A stretch of DNA of 64,000 bases from Chlamydoabsidia padenii (GCA_025330725.1 JAIWND010000001.1:1302001-1366000), one strand, 5' to 3'; positions 37,225 through 47,811 are shown, counted from the first letter of the stretch. A program made the numbers and translations. The notes: generated by a model from the sequence alone, not told the origin.

Positions 37225-37485
37225 CTTACCCTTTTTTTTTTTTTTATCTTTCACCTCTCTCATAAATAGTTTTACCCCCCCATTACAACTTTTTTTTTTT
37301 GCATGAATTACTCCCCCTCTTCTTTTTTTTGACACTCTTTTGTACCATACCATTTTATCTTCTTTTTATCTTCATCTAATAAAGGAAACTTCATATCATA
37401 TGTCTTAAAATAATATTGGTTGTTGGTAATTCGCTTATGTTTGCGGGGTACTCCATTGTTCTCTTTTGGGAAATCAATGCGTAGC

Positions 37486-37496
37486 CGGGATTTAAA
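37486..37496 (-). promoter_or_regulatory. TTNAAATCCCG motif copy
   Basis: Exact match on the minus strand, about 400 bp upstream of the expansin-like ATG. Confidence 0.4.
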
Positions 37497-37675
37497 TAAT
37501 TAGCTTTGTAGAATAATGCAGGCACTTTACTAAAATGAAATAAAAAGACGCCTGGAAGAAGATTGGTTGATGGATGGGTTCGGATGCTTACGGCAGACAT
37601 GGATTCAAGATATACCATCCATCACCATCCTTACATTGTGGCCCGTTCAACCCAGTAATTTGTACTGTACGACTG

Positions 37676-37686
37676 CGGGATTTGAA
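37676..37686 (-). promoter_or_regulatory. TTNAAATCCCG motif copy
   Basis: Exact match on the minus strand followed by C, about 210 bp upstream of the expansin-like ATG. Confidence 0.4.
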
Positions 37687-37896
37687 ATGTGGAATTAAGA
37701 AAAGATTTCCTGGTGCCACTGTTTTTCCTTTTCCTTTTCCTTCTCCTTTTTCAATCGTCTTTTTAATCAATCCACAAACACGTTATACCTTGCCATTCTT
37801 TTTACATCAAACAAGTAGAATTCACTCCTTTTATTTACTTGGTCACTCCATTCAAATACTCTCTTCTTTTTACACTCTTTTTACAATCTAATCACC

Positions 37897-38785
37897 ATGC
37901 CATCATCCGCCGAACCTGAAAAGACTCAAATATCATCACAAGACAATAATGATGGAATCACTACTCTTACACCACGTTGGCTTATTGAAGAAGAACCTGA
38001 TACGATTTGGACTCGATTTATAGTCAAGTATCGATTTGGCAAGGCTATCTTGGTGACTGGTGGGATCACAGGGGTGCTTGTGATCATGTTTATTGTCCTT
38101 GGAATATTGGGTGTCTTTAAGAATGCTGAATATCGTGGAATGGCTGGTATACCCTCGGTAGGTTCTTCCAAATATGATGGTGATAGCTGGGGAACAGCTA
38201 CCGAAGGCCATTTTGCTATGGGTGGTAAAGGTGATGGGACTTATTATGGTAAGCAATTTGTCAATGAAGAATCATCGATTCACCTTTATATATATATTTA
38301 GATCCTGGGGTAGGTATTACTTCTTGTGGTGGATCCTTTACTGCTCAAGACTCCATCGTGGCATTGGTAAGAGAAAGAGAGAGAGAGAGAGAAAAGGGGG
38401 GGGCTTGACAAATGACTAATTAATTGTTAATGGGGAATAGAATCATGTTGATTATGGTAGATATGCTGATCCTAATGAAAGTCCTGCTTGTGGTGCATGT
38501 ATTATGGTAACGGGGCCTTTGGGAACAACTAAAGCAACCATTCAGGATATGGTAAGTTTGATAAATAGTCTTCTTCTTTTTTTTTTTTTACTAATCATTG
38601 ATTCTATTTGATAGTGTCCTGGATGTGGTAGAGGTAAGTGATCAACATAAAAGATTGATAGAAATAAATACTAACTATAATTTATATTATACCTTGTAGG
38701 TTCTTTGGATCTCTCCCCTCAAGTATTCTCAGCTGTGGGTAACTTTGTCGATGGAAGGATACCCGTCTCTTGGACATCTTGCTAG
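37897..38785 (+). CDS. Membrane-anchored expansin-like (RlpA/DPBB) protein
   Basis: Exons are 37897-38248, 38302-38366, 38441-38551, 38615-38633 (19 nt) and 38700-38785; 210 residues. Residues 1-45 are soluble, one membrane segment spans about 47-70 (LVTGGITGVLVIMFIVLGIL), and the C-terminal 100 residues form a double-psi beta-barrel: GDGTYYDPGVGITSCGGSF, HVDYG, CGACIMVTGP, DMCPGCGRGSLDLS and GRIPVSW. The DPBB fold with paired Cys is found in expansins, cerato-platanin-related and barwin-like proteins that bind or loosen cell-wall polysaccharide. The DLS acid of expansins is present (GSLDLSP). With a signal anchor instead of a cleaved signal peptide the domain should stay tethered at the cell surface. 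No carbohydrate-binding module is attached. Confidence 0.85.
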
Positions 38786-39421
38786 GATATCTTTTACTCT
38801 TTTTAACATACCTTGATGCTTATCATCTTTAACATTTACTTTTTATCATTCTACTATTAACTATTACTTATTTTAAACGATAAAAACCATATTACTTTAA
38901 CTAACATGACGGGGGTATATACTAAATAACATGCTTTGTTTCTTGACATAATATACAAATATGTTAGACTAGATATCATAAGGTCCTTTATAGCTTCTCA
39001 TATATAGATTGGAATTAGGCTTCATGATATTCATGCAAGACCCTTTTTATTTTCAAATCCCGACAAATGTTGTTGACATTTAAGCTTTTGTTATATTGGG
39101 TACATATAGTTTTTATATGTTTCTATATAAAAACATCATATCAAATATGAGAATTATTTAACCCATTTTACGATTTGTTTTTTGCTGCCTCGGGTACGTG
39201 TCATCAACCACCAATGCAAAGAAATGTATATTTGAAAACCCGCCTTATCGTAATAAAAGGGATTTCAAAAGTGGCTTGGATCAAATATGGGGTTACGGGA
39301 TTACACCAATCAATGACGAGGACCAATCCCTGACTCCTTCTTTTTTGTATTTTCTTTTTATTATTTTCCACATCTTTTATTCTCTTTCTCTCCCACACTC
39401 TTCCATCATCAAATTTATATA
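38786..39421. other. Intergenic, SR-gene promoter side
   Basis: No gene seen. It contains a TTNAAATCCCG copy at 39052, a variant TTGAAAACCCGCC at 39232 and a pyrimidine-rich leader (39330-39420) directly before the SR protein ATG. Confidence 0.5.
39052..39062 (+). promoter_or_regulatory. TTNAAATCCCG motif copy
   Basis: Exact match about 370 bp upstream of the SR-protein ATG. A near match (TTGAAAACCCGCC) follows at 39232-39244, 190 bp upstream of the same gene. Confidence 0.4.
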
Positions 39422-40963
39422 ATGTCTTCAACCAGAGTTTATATTGGCCATCTTGCTCGTGACGCTAGAAATAGCGATTTGGAACGTCTCTTTAAGGGAT
39501 ATGGTGAAATCAGGGAAGTCAACGTCAAGTCTGGCTTTGGTTTTGTGGAATTTAAGAACCCTAGGGATGCTAAGGATGTTGTTTATGACTTCCATGGTAA
39601 GAACTTTTTGGGTGAAAGGTAAGAATAATGTTAAAAGAAAAAGATGATATAGTTGAAATTAAACTGACTCATTTTCCCTTTATATTACGTATTGTAGACT
39701 TATTGTAGAAATTGCCCGTGGAACTCGCCGTAGCCGTGAAGATGGACCTGACCGTGGTCGTCGTGATGACCGGTAATAACAAACAAAATCCTATAGTCTT
39801 ATTCCCTTGTATTCACTTTTTTTCTATTTATATTTTCATCTAGTCGTCCTCGTCGCTCTACTTCCCGTTATCGATTGGTGGTTGAAAATGTTGCTCCTGG
39901 CACTAACTGGCAGGTACGTTTGTCTTTGTCCCTTCTTCTCCCCTTATCTCTTTTACATTCTTTACCAAAATTGTGTTGGCTGTGGTGAAAAAAAAAAAAA
40001 AAAAAAAAAAATTAAGAGGGGCCGGATGCTTTTTGGTTGTACCTACCTACCCTTGTGTTGGTGTTGGACACTGAACTGGTTTGTGCTTCGTCTTGCGGGG
40101 GGTTATTATTATACTGCTTGGTTGTGCTTCTCTCTCTCTCTATCTCTATCTCTACCTCTTTGCCATTGTTTGTTTGTCATGCTGACCCTCTCTCTATCTC
40201 TCTATCTCTCTCTTCCTTTTGCCATCTTCTTCCTCTTCTCTAAAATAATCAATAGGATCTCAAGGATATGATGCGCAAGGCTGGTGAAGTTATCTATGCT
40301 GATGTTGGTAAACCTCGTCCTGGTGAAGGGTAAGTTTTTATACATAAAAATACTTGATATGATTAACACATACCTTGTCTATTATAGTGTGGTGGACTTT
40401 GCCGATCGTGCTGATATGGAATATGCTTTGAAGAAAATGAATGATCGTGAATTGAATGGTCAACGTATCACCCTTCGTTTGGTAAGTAGTTAGTTGGAAT
40501 AGTATATACATATAGATATAAAAAAATACTAATCAATTCATGTTATTGTCATTTAGTATCACCGTGAACGCTCTCGTCGTTCTCGAAGCCGATCTCCTTC
40601 TCGAAGCCGATCTCCTCCTCGCCGTTCTTCTCGACGTTCCCGAAGCCGATCCCCCAGATCCCGCTCTCGATCTGCTAGCCCTAGGTCTCGTACTCCTTCT
40701 CGATCTCCTTCTCGATCTCCCAGACGTGGTGCTTCTCGATCTCCTAGACGGGCTTCTTCTCGATCTCCTAGACGGGCTTCTTCTCGATCTCCTAGACGGG
40801 CTGCTTCTGGTGAAAGACCTTCTCGTCGTAGTATGTCTGTCGACAGTCAAGGGTTCCATTCTCCTGAACCTGCTTCTGATGAAAGGTAACATAAAAAATA
40901 AAATAAAAAATAAATGTATATGTATACTAAGTGATTATTTGATGTTATAACAATAGGGATTAA
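39422..40963 (+). CDS. SR-family splicing factor with two RRMs
   Basis: Exons are 39422-39618, 39698-39772, 39844-39913, 40256-40329, 40388-40481, 40557-40885 and 40957-40963; 281 residues. RRM1 starts at residue 4 with RNP2 VYIGHL and RNP1 KSGFGFVEF. A short RGRRDDR linker leads to a pseudo-RRM2 ([27 protein letters not shown]) with the DLKD variant of the SRSF1/SRSF4 type. An RS domain of about 90 residues follows, with repeated RSPRRA units (three near-perfect copies at DNA level, 40735-40800). It acts in exon definition and mRNA export and is regulated by SR kinases. Intron 3 (39914-40255, 342 nt) is four to five times longer than its neighbours and CT-repeat-rich. The last coding exon carries only two bases of Arg plus Asp and stop. 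Confidence 0.9.
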
Positions 40964-41329
40964 ATTAAGATCTATATGGAACAATGTTTCAATCATTGCA
41001 ACAACATTATTTTAGTAGTATGATCTGCCTTATTAATAGGTTGTATGATCAAATAGTTACCTTCCCTTCATTATATTATCCTTTGAAATAAAAATCACTT
41101 ATATTTTTACTACTTTGTCAATAGATCCAAAACATTGTAGTCTATAATTATACATTGTTGTTAAATACATTTTTTATTGTAATAGAATCAATGAATATGA
41201 AGAAGAAAGTATGAATATGATTGTAATGGTGATGGTAATGGTAAAATAAGAGATGGTGATGGGAAGGGTAGGGGAAGAATAAACTAATATACAGCTAGTA
41301 AAACTACGGTTAACAAAGGTGTAGAGCAT
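40964..41329. other. Convergent intergenic region
   Basis: Between the 3' ends of the SR gene and IMP3. AT-rich with AATAAAAA near 41088; no gene seen. Confidence 0.5.
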
Positions 41330-42002
41330 TTACAACAGATCAAAGTCGTCCAACTAGAAGAAGAAGAAGAAGAAAGTTTAGTATATCAAATAAACAATAT
41401 ATAAGTATATGACTTACCTTGTCGTTGTACTTGAGGATCTTGCGTTTGATCTTGGAGGTATCAACCCAGGTAACAAAGTCTTCCATTGTGCGATTCACCA
41501 AAAAGGCCGGATCAGTGATGGTTTGAGGACCTACACGAATATGTCCTTGTTCCACAAAAGTCACCGCTTCCCTGACAGTTTCAGCCATTTTCAATCGACA
41601 CAAGAGAATAGGTAATCGTCGTCGGCAAAATGCTGATACCGTCACCTTATTGCAATCGCTGAATTTACTGGTCGATGTGATGATGCCCATACTGTAGAGT
41701 TTATCCAATAAAGCTTGTTCTTGAGTTGCACGGAAGGGATCACGAGAGTCCAACAACGAGATTCGATTGGCAAGTTGCTTAATGCTACCTGCTAATTTGT
41801 TGTATCTAAAGTGTATAAGAAGGATTAGTAAATAGAGAAAAAGACAAAGCTGAGTTGACATGGCTTACTTATGATAGTCTTCTCGTTTTTGAAGATGGTA
41901 GCGTCGAATCACCTTGATTTCACGGATCGTATCGTCTTTCTTCCATTGAAGGAAGTCTACTTTTTTCAAAAGCTTTTGTTCGTGGTGCTTGAGTTGACGC
42001 AT
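41330..42002 (-). CDS. IMP3: U3 snoRNP protein IMP3
   Basis: Exons are 42002-41869, 41805-41418 and 41353-41330; 181 residues, almost exactly the human length (184). The start [20 protein letters not shown], the S4-type RNA-binding core ([28 protein letters not shown]) and the ending [18 protein letters not shown]...YNDKLDDFDL are nearly collinear with human IMP3. It belongs to the Mpp10-Imp3-Imp4 complex of the small-subunit processome and helps U3 snoRNA pair with pre-rRNA. Only 24 nt of coding sequence lie in the last exon. Confidence 0.95.
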
Positions 42003-42185
42003 GCTGGAGGAATGAGATTAAAAAGAAGAAGAGGAAAAAAAAAAAAAGAAAAAAAGAAAAAAGTTGGAATCAGTCACAGGCTGAATTCCCATCTTTTGTC
42101 CCTTATCGGAATGTCAATAAATCGCTATTGGTGCTCAAATCAGAAATGAATTTTCACGTTGAATTTAATTCGCTCCTTGTTGTTC

Positions 42186-42217
<32 letters not shown>

Positions 42218-42236
42218 ACTTGTAACCCCAGCCTTA

Positions 42237-44086
42237 ATGATTCACACCAAGGAAAAAGTCAAACCACCAAGAAGTCTACGAACTGCTCGACTTTCGGTGG
42301 TGAAGAACAAGATATCAACTCCAGTCCAACTCACCGCCAACCAAAATGCATCTGTGGTATCGACACCCAAAAAAGTCATCAAGGCACTTTACGATTATCA
42401 AGCCCAAAGTCCACTGGAATTGTCCTTTACTCGTGGTGACTTTTTCCATGTTACTGGTAGGGAAAACGATACTCATTGGTATGAAGCTTGTAATCCGGTG
42501 ACTAATACTCGTGGTGTGGTGCCTGTCAGCTACTTTCAAGTCTTGGAAAAGAACGAACGAGGTGCTCAAGGTAATGATTCTCCTTCGTCTATGCCTCCTT
42601 TGGTCTCTACTACAACTGCTGCTACTGCTATTTCTTTTGGTCAACAACAACAAGAAACTAACTTTGATGAATTTCAACAAGGTAAAAACAAAACAACAAC
42701 AACAACAACAACCCGCAGAAACTTGACTCTGCTCGTTTACTAAACAATATACTTTAGGTGGTGGTAAAAAGATGCAACCTTTATATGGAATAGTCTTGTA
42801 TGATTTTCAGGCAGAAAGGTCTGATGAATTGGATGCAAAGGCGGGTGAACCTATTATAGTGATTGCTCAATCAAATGAAGAATGGTTTGTGGCCAAACCT
42901 ATTGGGCGACTAGGTGGACCTGGATTAATTCCTGTATCTTTTGTGGAAATCAGGGACGCTGTAACTGGACGAACAATCAACAATGTGGGAGACTTGATGC
43001 AAACATCAGCAGCACCTATTCCCAAGGTAGAAGAATGGAAAAAGATGACACAAGGATTCGACACTACCACTAATACTAGCTCACTCATCGACAACTTATC
43101 TCCTACAACATCATCTGTTTCCTCCACTGGGAAATCTGATCATCATCATCATCAACAACAACAATATACCGGGGTACAGCAGCATAATGCATCGGATGTA
43201 CTAACTACAAATAAAAACCCCATGGTGATCAATGCATGCATGGATTCTTATATTCTAGAAGGCGATCAATTCTGGTTTATTGTGTATGCTGGACTCAGTA
43301 ATGGAAGACACAGAGTCTTATATCGATTATATGAAGGTATTGTATTAACAATGAAAATGAAAAAATAAAAAATAAAACCCTAAATAGATCTCTCTTTTTA
43401 GATTTTTACGACTTCCAAATCAATTTGCTCCATGAATTCCCGGTTGAAGCTGGTAAAGAAGATCAAGAAAGGATATTGCCTTATATGCCTGGTCCTTTAA
43501 CTCACGTGGATGAACAAGTAACTGGTAAGAGGAATAGTGGGGTGGAAGATGGTAAACGAGACATCTAATCTTGATTCCGTCTTCTTCTTTTGTAGCTGAA
43601 CGACAAAATGATCTGGACAAGTATTGTCAGGAACTATTAGCTTTGCCACCATATTTATCGGAATGCTATCTTGTACAAAATCAACTCTTTGGTATTCATG
43701 AAGGTGATGTGGAAACGGATCAAGACCCTCGAACGGACAGTAACAGTGATAACCGCAGGCCAGAAATCACCACTACTACTACCCCATCTCTTTTGGAAGA
43801 ACCACAGCCAACAATCAGTCAATCAACTCAAAAGGGGGGTACAATAAAAGTCAAGATTATACACAAGGACGATATCATTGCCATCAAAATGCCAATCAGC
43901 AGTACTTTTGGTGATTTACGGTCCAAAATATGTGATCGACTAGGTGCCTCCGTCAACTTACAATACAAGTCGGAATCAACCAAAGATTTACTGCCCCTGG
44001 AAACTGAATCAGACATGGAAGAAGCCTTCGCCATGTCAATCAAGGTTGGGAAACTAACTGTTTATGCCAATGATGTATTAGAATAG
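42237..44086 (+). CDS. BEM1: Bem1-like polarity scaffold (SH3-SH3-PX-PB1)
   Basis: Exons are 42237-42681, 42758-43336, 43402-43524 and 43596-44086; 545 residues. SH3-1 (about 48-110): KALYDYQAQSPLELSF...WYEACNP...GVVPVSYF. SH3-2 (about 158-220): GIVLYDFQAERSDELDAKAG...EEWFVAK...GLIPVSFVE. A PX domain (about 300-405) follows, split by two introns, and a PB1 domain ends the protein (IKVKIIHKDDIIAIKMP...LGASVNLQYK with the acidic LETESDMEEAF loop). Bem1 links Cdc42 to its exchange factor Cdc24, through PB1, and to PAK kinases, through SH3-2, at sites of growth. A His/Gln-rich linker (HHHHQQQQ) lies before PX. The frame is open back to 42159 through a poly(T) run coding poly-Phe; ATG 42237 is preferred because the upstream residues are unlike the family. 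Confidence 0.92.
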
Positions 44087-44186
44087 AATCAATTACCCCT
44101 TCCCACTTATACATTCTTCATCTTTATAATGATAATCTGTTGTTTGTCATTTATATCATTTGCATTATCTTTCCCCGCCCTCTTTT

Positions 44187-44204
44187 TTTTTTTTTTTCTT
44201 TTTT

Positions 44205-44237
<33 letters not shown>
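44187..44237. repeat. T-rich tract
   Basis: About 50 nt of nearly pure T with two C interruptions, just downstream of BEM1, in the convergent 3' region shared with the next gene. Confidence 0.8.
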
Positions 44238-44242
<5 letters not shown>

Positions 44243-44354
44243 AGTTACTTCTATATTGTATTTATATATCTTTATTACATTTTTTAATCCAATAAAAAAA
44301 ACATAATCTTTATTATCAATCTAATACTAATCTACCATGTCAGCTATTTACTAT

Positions 44355-45543
44355 TTAGTTGTCCACATCATCATCGGCATGTTCGGCATCCAAAGTTTGT
44401 TTTTCCACCAATTGATCAATATCGCTAATACGCCAATTCCAATCATTGAGAGGTTCACCAGTATATTCGTCGCGACCCGAGACCATGGCAGTTGCTGGAA
44501 CAAAGTAAGGAGTTTCAAACCTGACCAACATGGTACGTCGACCTTGATCAAACAAAACCACCTCATCATCATCATCGTCGTCTTTAGGTCGAAGCACCTG
44601 GTATCGTACATCCGCATCAATTTCCACATCCACCGCCACATGAGCCCCTTCCATCAATCCTTGACCTAGACGTTTTCGATAATCCGCAAAAGGTTCTTCT
44701 AATTCATCCACCTTGGATCGTTTTATGGATACCATCAAAGTCATCCATCGGAGCTGATCGTATTGTCCTGGTTGTTCCAATGCATCCACATTACCCAGAG
44801 TTACCCAAATATCACCAACCCGAGCATCGTAGATTTGTGGTACGTCCAGGATAATCTTGTCATCTTGCCCAAAACATCCTTCAGCTTGTCCCAGTAATGT
44901 ATCCCGCAATGTTGGTGCTATCAATTGGTTGACTTTTTCAATCGACTCGTCACTTGGTTGAGTCAGGAAATCGGATATATTTTCCAAGGCTTTTCGTGTA
45001 CCAAGACTAGCTATCAATACAGATTACAACGTGAAGAGTGTTAGGTAAACCAGTTGATGACTTTTTTTTTTTTTTTTTTTTTGAAGAGTTTCTTACCACC
45101 AACAAGGAATTGATCCGGAAAGTATAAATCGCCAGTATTAAGTTGTAACATTCGATGACCTAGCCATTGACATAACGCATGTTGGAGTTTGACAGGTAGC
45201 AGATTCAAAAAGGCCCAGTCGGAAGGGGCTTTGATGTATGGATAGTCTTTAATACGTCGTGGTGAGTTGCTCAATAACCAAGCTACAAGTCATAAAATAA
45301 GTAAAGTTAGAGTTGGTCAATTATCAGAGCCAAGGTTGAAGATTATCTTATCGAGTTTGACTTACGGAATTGTAGAGGGTCTAGTTTTTTGGGCATGCTG
45401 GTGGAAGATGGTTCTTGTAGTTTACATGTCGTTGTTCCAAAGCATCGATATAGTGGTTGCCGTAGTGTCGTGGTTTTATTGGTCACTTGAGTATAGCTAC
45501 AGAGCCGCCATAACCTGTGTTGTGTTAATCGTAGATGATGCAT
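44355..45543 (-). CDS. Putative mitochondrial Tim44/Mba1-like protein
   Basis: Exons are 45543-45366, 45282-45097 and 45010-44355; 339 residues. The N-terminus (MHHLRLTQHRLWRLCSYTQ) is Arg/His-rich and free of acids, as in a matrix presequence. The middle has conserved-looking SDWAFLNLLPVKLQHALCQW, and the C-terminal 200 residues form alternating helix-strand sequence with two-strand motifs (LRWMTLMVSIKRSK, VDVEIDADVRYQVL, RRTMLVRFETPYFV) and a final WRISDIDQL. That layout resembles the Tim44-like/Mba1/mL45 fold, which anchors mitoribosomes to the inner membrane. The assignment rests on overall layout, not on a diagnostic motif. A DDDDDDEV acidic loop interrupts the domain. A TTNAAATCCCG copy lies 97 bp upstream. 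Confidence 0.6.
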
Positions 45544-45639
45544 AAGTAGAAAAAAAAAAAAAAAAGGAATGTAAAGGGTGAAGAAGAAGAAAAAAATGAA
45601 AACAGGAAGATGAAATAATTTTTTAGGTCGCCAGTGATT

Positions 45640-45650
45640 TTTAAATCCCG
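45640..45650 (+). promoter_or_regulatory. TTNAAATCCCG motif copy
   Basis: Exact match followed by C, 97 bp upstream of the Tim44/Mba1-like ATG (minus) and 28 bp before the gene fragment at 45678 (plus). Confidence 0.4.
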
Positions 45651-45677
45651 CTAGCTCTCTCGTCTGTCATTATCGCC

Positions 45678-45979
45678 ATGTTTGCAGAATACTTTCTTTT
45701 GTTCACCCACACTTTCATTTATATGTATCAATATAAACTTCTTTTTTGTTTATACCTTATCACAGATGATTTGTCACTGAATGGTATAGGATTTCAGTTC
45801 AGATTTGAGCAAAATTATGCTTGCGGGTGGTATTTTTGGTCAGGTACCTTTTGGTTGCCTAGACTTGACTAGTTGATTCATTATTTGAAGCTATCACTAC
45901 TTTTTAAAAACAGGTTCCGAGGAATGGATTCAAGTTGTTAGTAATATAATACAAAAAGATCATTATTATCTCAAAAGAG
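45678..45979 (+). pseudogene. Gene fragment next to the LTR insertion
   Basis: A frame from ATG 45678 runs to a good donor at 45844, skips a 70-nt intron to an acceptor at 45913, and continues in phase to 45979, where another donor-like GTATG occurs 9 bp before the LTR element. The product has a hydrophobic start (FTHTFIYMYQYKLLFCLYL) and a W-rich segment (ACGWYFWSGSEEWIQVV). No continuation is found beyond the element. The family is not recognised. It may be a gene truncated by the insertion or chance. Confidence 0.25.
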
Positions 45980-45988
45980 GTATGAATC

Positions 45989-46246
45989 TGTCGTTTGAAC
46001 TATAAGACGAGTATTCCTTTTATATATCAGGTGAAGAATAATGTTTTTATTAAAAGTGAAGTCTACATATATATATACTATTCTATTATCGGAGTCTATG
46101 GCTGAATTGGTTATATCGAAGCATCTAGATGTTAAAAGATTTATCGAGAGAGAAAGAAGAGAAAGAAGAGAAAGGAGAAAGAGACAAAAAGAAATTTCCA
46201 GATTGATATCTAATTTTCCAGAGAAAATCACTTTTTATCTCCGACA
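45989..46246 (-). repeat. LTR, 3' copy in element orientation
   Basis: 258 bp, TG...CA, apparently identical to 47490-47747. Both copies contain a GA-rich run of AGAGAAAGAAG units, and the plus strand of each reads as the same 67-codon frame, which is an incidental frame. Confidence 0.9.
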
Positions 46247-46257
46247 TCATTCCCCAC
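46247..46257 (-). other. Polypurine tract of the LTR element
   Basis: Minus-strand GTGGGGAATGA directly upstream of the 3' LTR, the expected place and composition for plus-strand priming. Confidence 0.6.
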
Positions 46258-46595
46258 GGGGAGAAGAATCGACCACGATTCCAAGTAAGGTCCAAAAGAA
46301 AAAGGTCGAATTACCAGGGCAACACCGAGGGGAAGGGGAAAAAAAAAAAATCAGGCACCACCGAGATCCATACCATAACGTCAATTACATCCATAAAGCA
46401 GTATCCGCTGTTGTCCATATTCATGCTGTTGTTCCTGTTATCGCTAAACACTGCTGATTCACCTTTCCCATTGCTTGTTATTGTTCATTTTGCTGTATGT
46501 CGTACCGTAAAAAAAAGAGAGAAAGAGTCCACCGTTCATCATAATTGTCTTCACACTTGAAACCGTCCATGCCGCCGGCGTGATCCAACTGAACG

Positions 46596-46780
46596 ATCTA
46601 AATCCAATAATCCAAATAATAATCCAAAGTAATCGAGTAATCCATGTAAGGTGTCCAAATAAACCACATAAGTAAACCAAATAATCCGAGTACGTAATCC
46701 GAGAAAGTAAACCAAGTAAACCAAGTAAGTAATCCGAGTCAATAATCCAAATAATCCAAAGTAAATAAACCAGACAATAC
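46596..46780. repeat. TAATCC/AAACC short-unit repeats inside the LTR element
   Basis: About a dozen irregular copies of TAATCC(A/G)A and AAACCA(A/C) separated by 4-10 bp. They create a hydrophobic Leu/Phe/Tyr-rich frame on the minus strand (GLLDYFGLL-type units). Confidence 0.6.
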
Positions 46781-47463
46781 GAGCAATCCCAATAATACTA
46801 ACAAAGCAGGTTTCATAACCGTCGTAAGATTCATTAGCCGATAACCAGGCAGTAAGTGTGATCCTAATCAATGATCCATAAATCAATGTTCCATCATCCA
46901 ATAAGCAAGAATAGTTCGTTGATCCAATAGTAGTCGCCAATAATAATAAAGATCTTCTAATCGAACACAACAGAATTATACATGTCAAGGTCCAAGGTTC
47001 AGCCATTCATTCAAAGCAACCGTGTGAGTCCAGTCATCCAATGAGCAATACCAACATTAAAGAACCATAGTTGGGAGGAAGGTACTAGTATCATCATAAT
47101 AAATGTGAGCCAATCATGCACATCGAACGAGCCAGTAAGAACCAATACTAAGAGAGCCGAATAGTAAAGGAACTGAAGAGAGTGAGCGAGCCAACCAGAT
47201 AATATACTTAAGCACAGTGCTAGCCATAGGAGTCCATCATATACTAATTCAAGAGTCACCGAACCAATAGTATGTATGTAAGCTACGCATCCATATCACC
47301 AACAGCAAGCCATGTATGTCTTGCTGATTAGACGTCCAAGATTCACCGCATTGTTCCAACCATGTACTTGCCCCTCCTTAAGAATTGTTGTCCCCAACAA
47401 TTCCCAAAGATTCACCAACGCAAGCCAGGAGCAAAGTATCGCCGTACCAAAAGGAAAGCCAGA

Positions 47464-47488
47464 GGATCGAAACGTAAACAAGCTACCA
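47464..47488 (-). other. Primer-binding site matching initiator tRNA-Met
   Basis: Minus strand TGGTAGC at 47488-47482 (acceptor end) and GTTTCGATCC at 47473-47464 (T-arm). The two blocks match the 3' end and T-arm of fungal initiator tRNA-Met, as in yeast Ty1, where the acceptor pairing is helped by extra boxes. Confidence 0.65.
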
Positions 47489-47489
47489 G

Positions 47490-47747
47490 TGTCGTTTGAA
47501 CTATAAGACGAGTATTCCTTTTATATATCAGGTGAAGAATAATGTTTTTATTAAAAGTGAAGTCTACATATATATATACTATTCTATTATCGGAGTCTAT
47601 GGCTGAATTGGTTATATCGAAGCATCTAGATGTTAAAAGATTTATCGAGAGAGAAAGAAGAGAAAGAAGAGAAAGGAGAAAGAGACAAAAAGAAATTTCC
47701 AGATTGATATCTAATTTTCCAGAGAAAATCACTTTTTATCTCCGACA
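47490..47747 (-). repeat. LTR, 5' copy in element orientation
   Basis: 258 bp, apparently identical to 45989-46246; followed on the plus strand by the second copy of the AATC target duplication. Confidence 0.9.
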
Positions 47748-47811
47748 AATCACTCAAGTCCAGAAAAGGGAGGAATTTAAACCTCCGACCACAGGAGCGC
47801 AAAAGAAAGGT

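Larger units (their letters stand above)
37225..37896. other. Intergenic with two reversed promoter motifs
   Basis: AATAAAGG near 37379 may end the desaturase transcript. The right part holds two minus-strand TTNAAATCCCG copies and a pyrimidine-rich leader before the expansin-like gene. No gene seen. Confidence 0.5.
45989..47747 (-). mobile_element. Non-autonomous LTR retrotransposon (about 1.76 kb)
   Basis: Two 258-bp direct repeats, 45989-46246 and 47490-47747, look identical base for base and both begin TG and end CA, with a 5-bp terminal inverted repeat TGTCG/CGACA. The 4 bp before the first copy (AATC, 45985-45988) recur right after the second (47748-47751), a target-site duplication. 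Read on the minus strand, one base after the 5' LTR is TGGTAGC, complementary to a tRNA ending GCTACCA, and GTTTCGATCC follows 8 bases on, complementary to the T-arm of initiator tRNA-Met; a purine tract GTGGGGAATGA abuts the 3' LTR. The 1243-bp interior has no Gag or Pol; its longest minus frames (151, 82 and 61 codons) are hydrophobic and unlike Gag. It must be mobilised in trans. Identical LTRs imply a recent insertion. Confidence 0.85.

Noticed and set aside
40540..40950. 136-codon frame opposite or shifted to the RS domain
   Set aside because: Shadow of the Arg-Ser repeats in the SR protein gene.
42159..42236. Upstream start of Bem1 coding a poly-Phe run
   Set aside because: Comes from a long poly(T) stretch and does not resemble Bem1 N-termini; ATG 42237 follows.
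46041..46246. Repeated 67-codon frame inside both LTRs
   Set aside because: Present only because the LTR is duplicated; Arg/Glu run reflects the GA-rich block.
46551..47006. 151-codon hydrophobic frame in the LTR element
   Set aside because: Derived from TAATCC/AAACC short repeats; no Gag, protease or membrane-protein family pattern.
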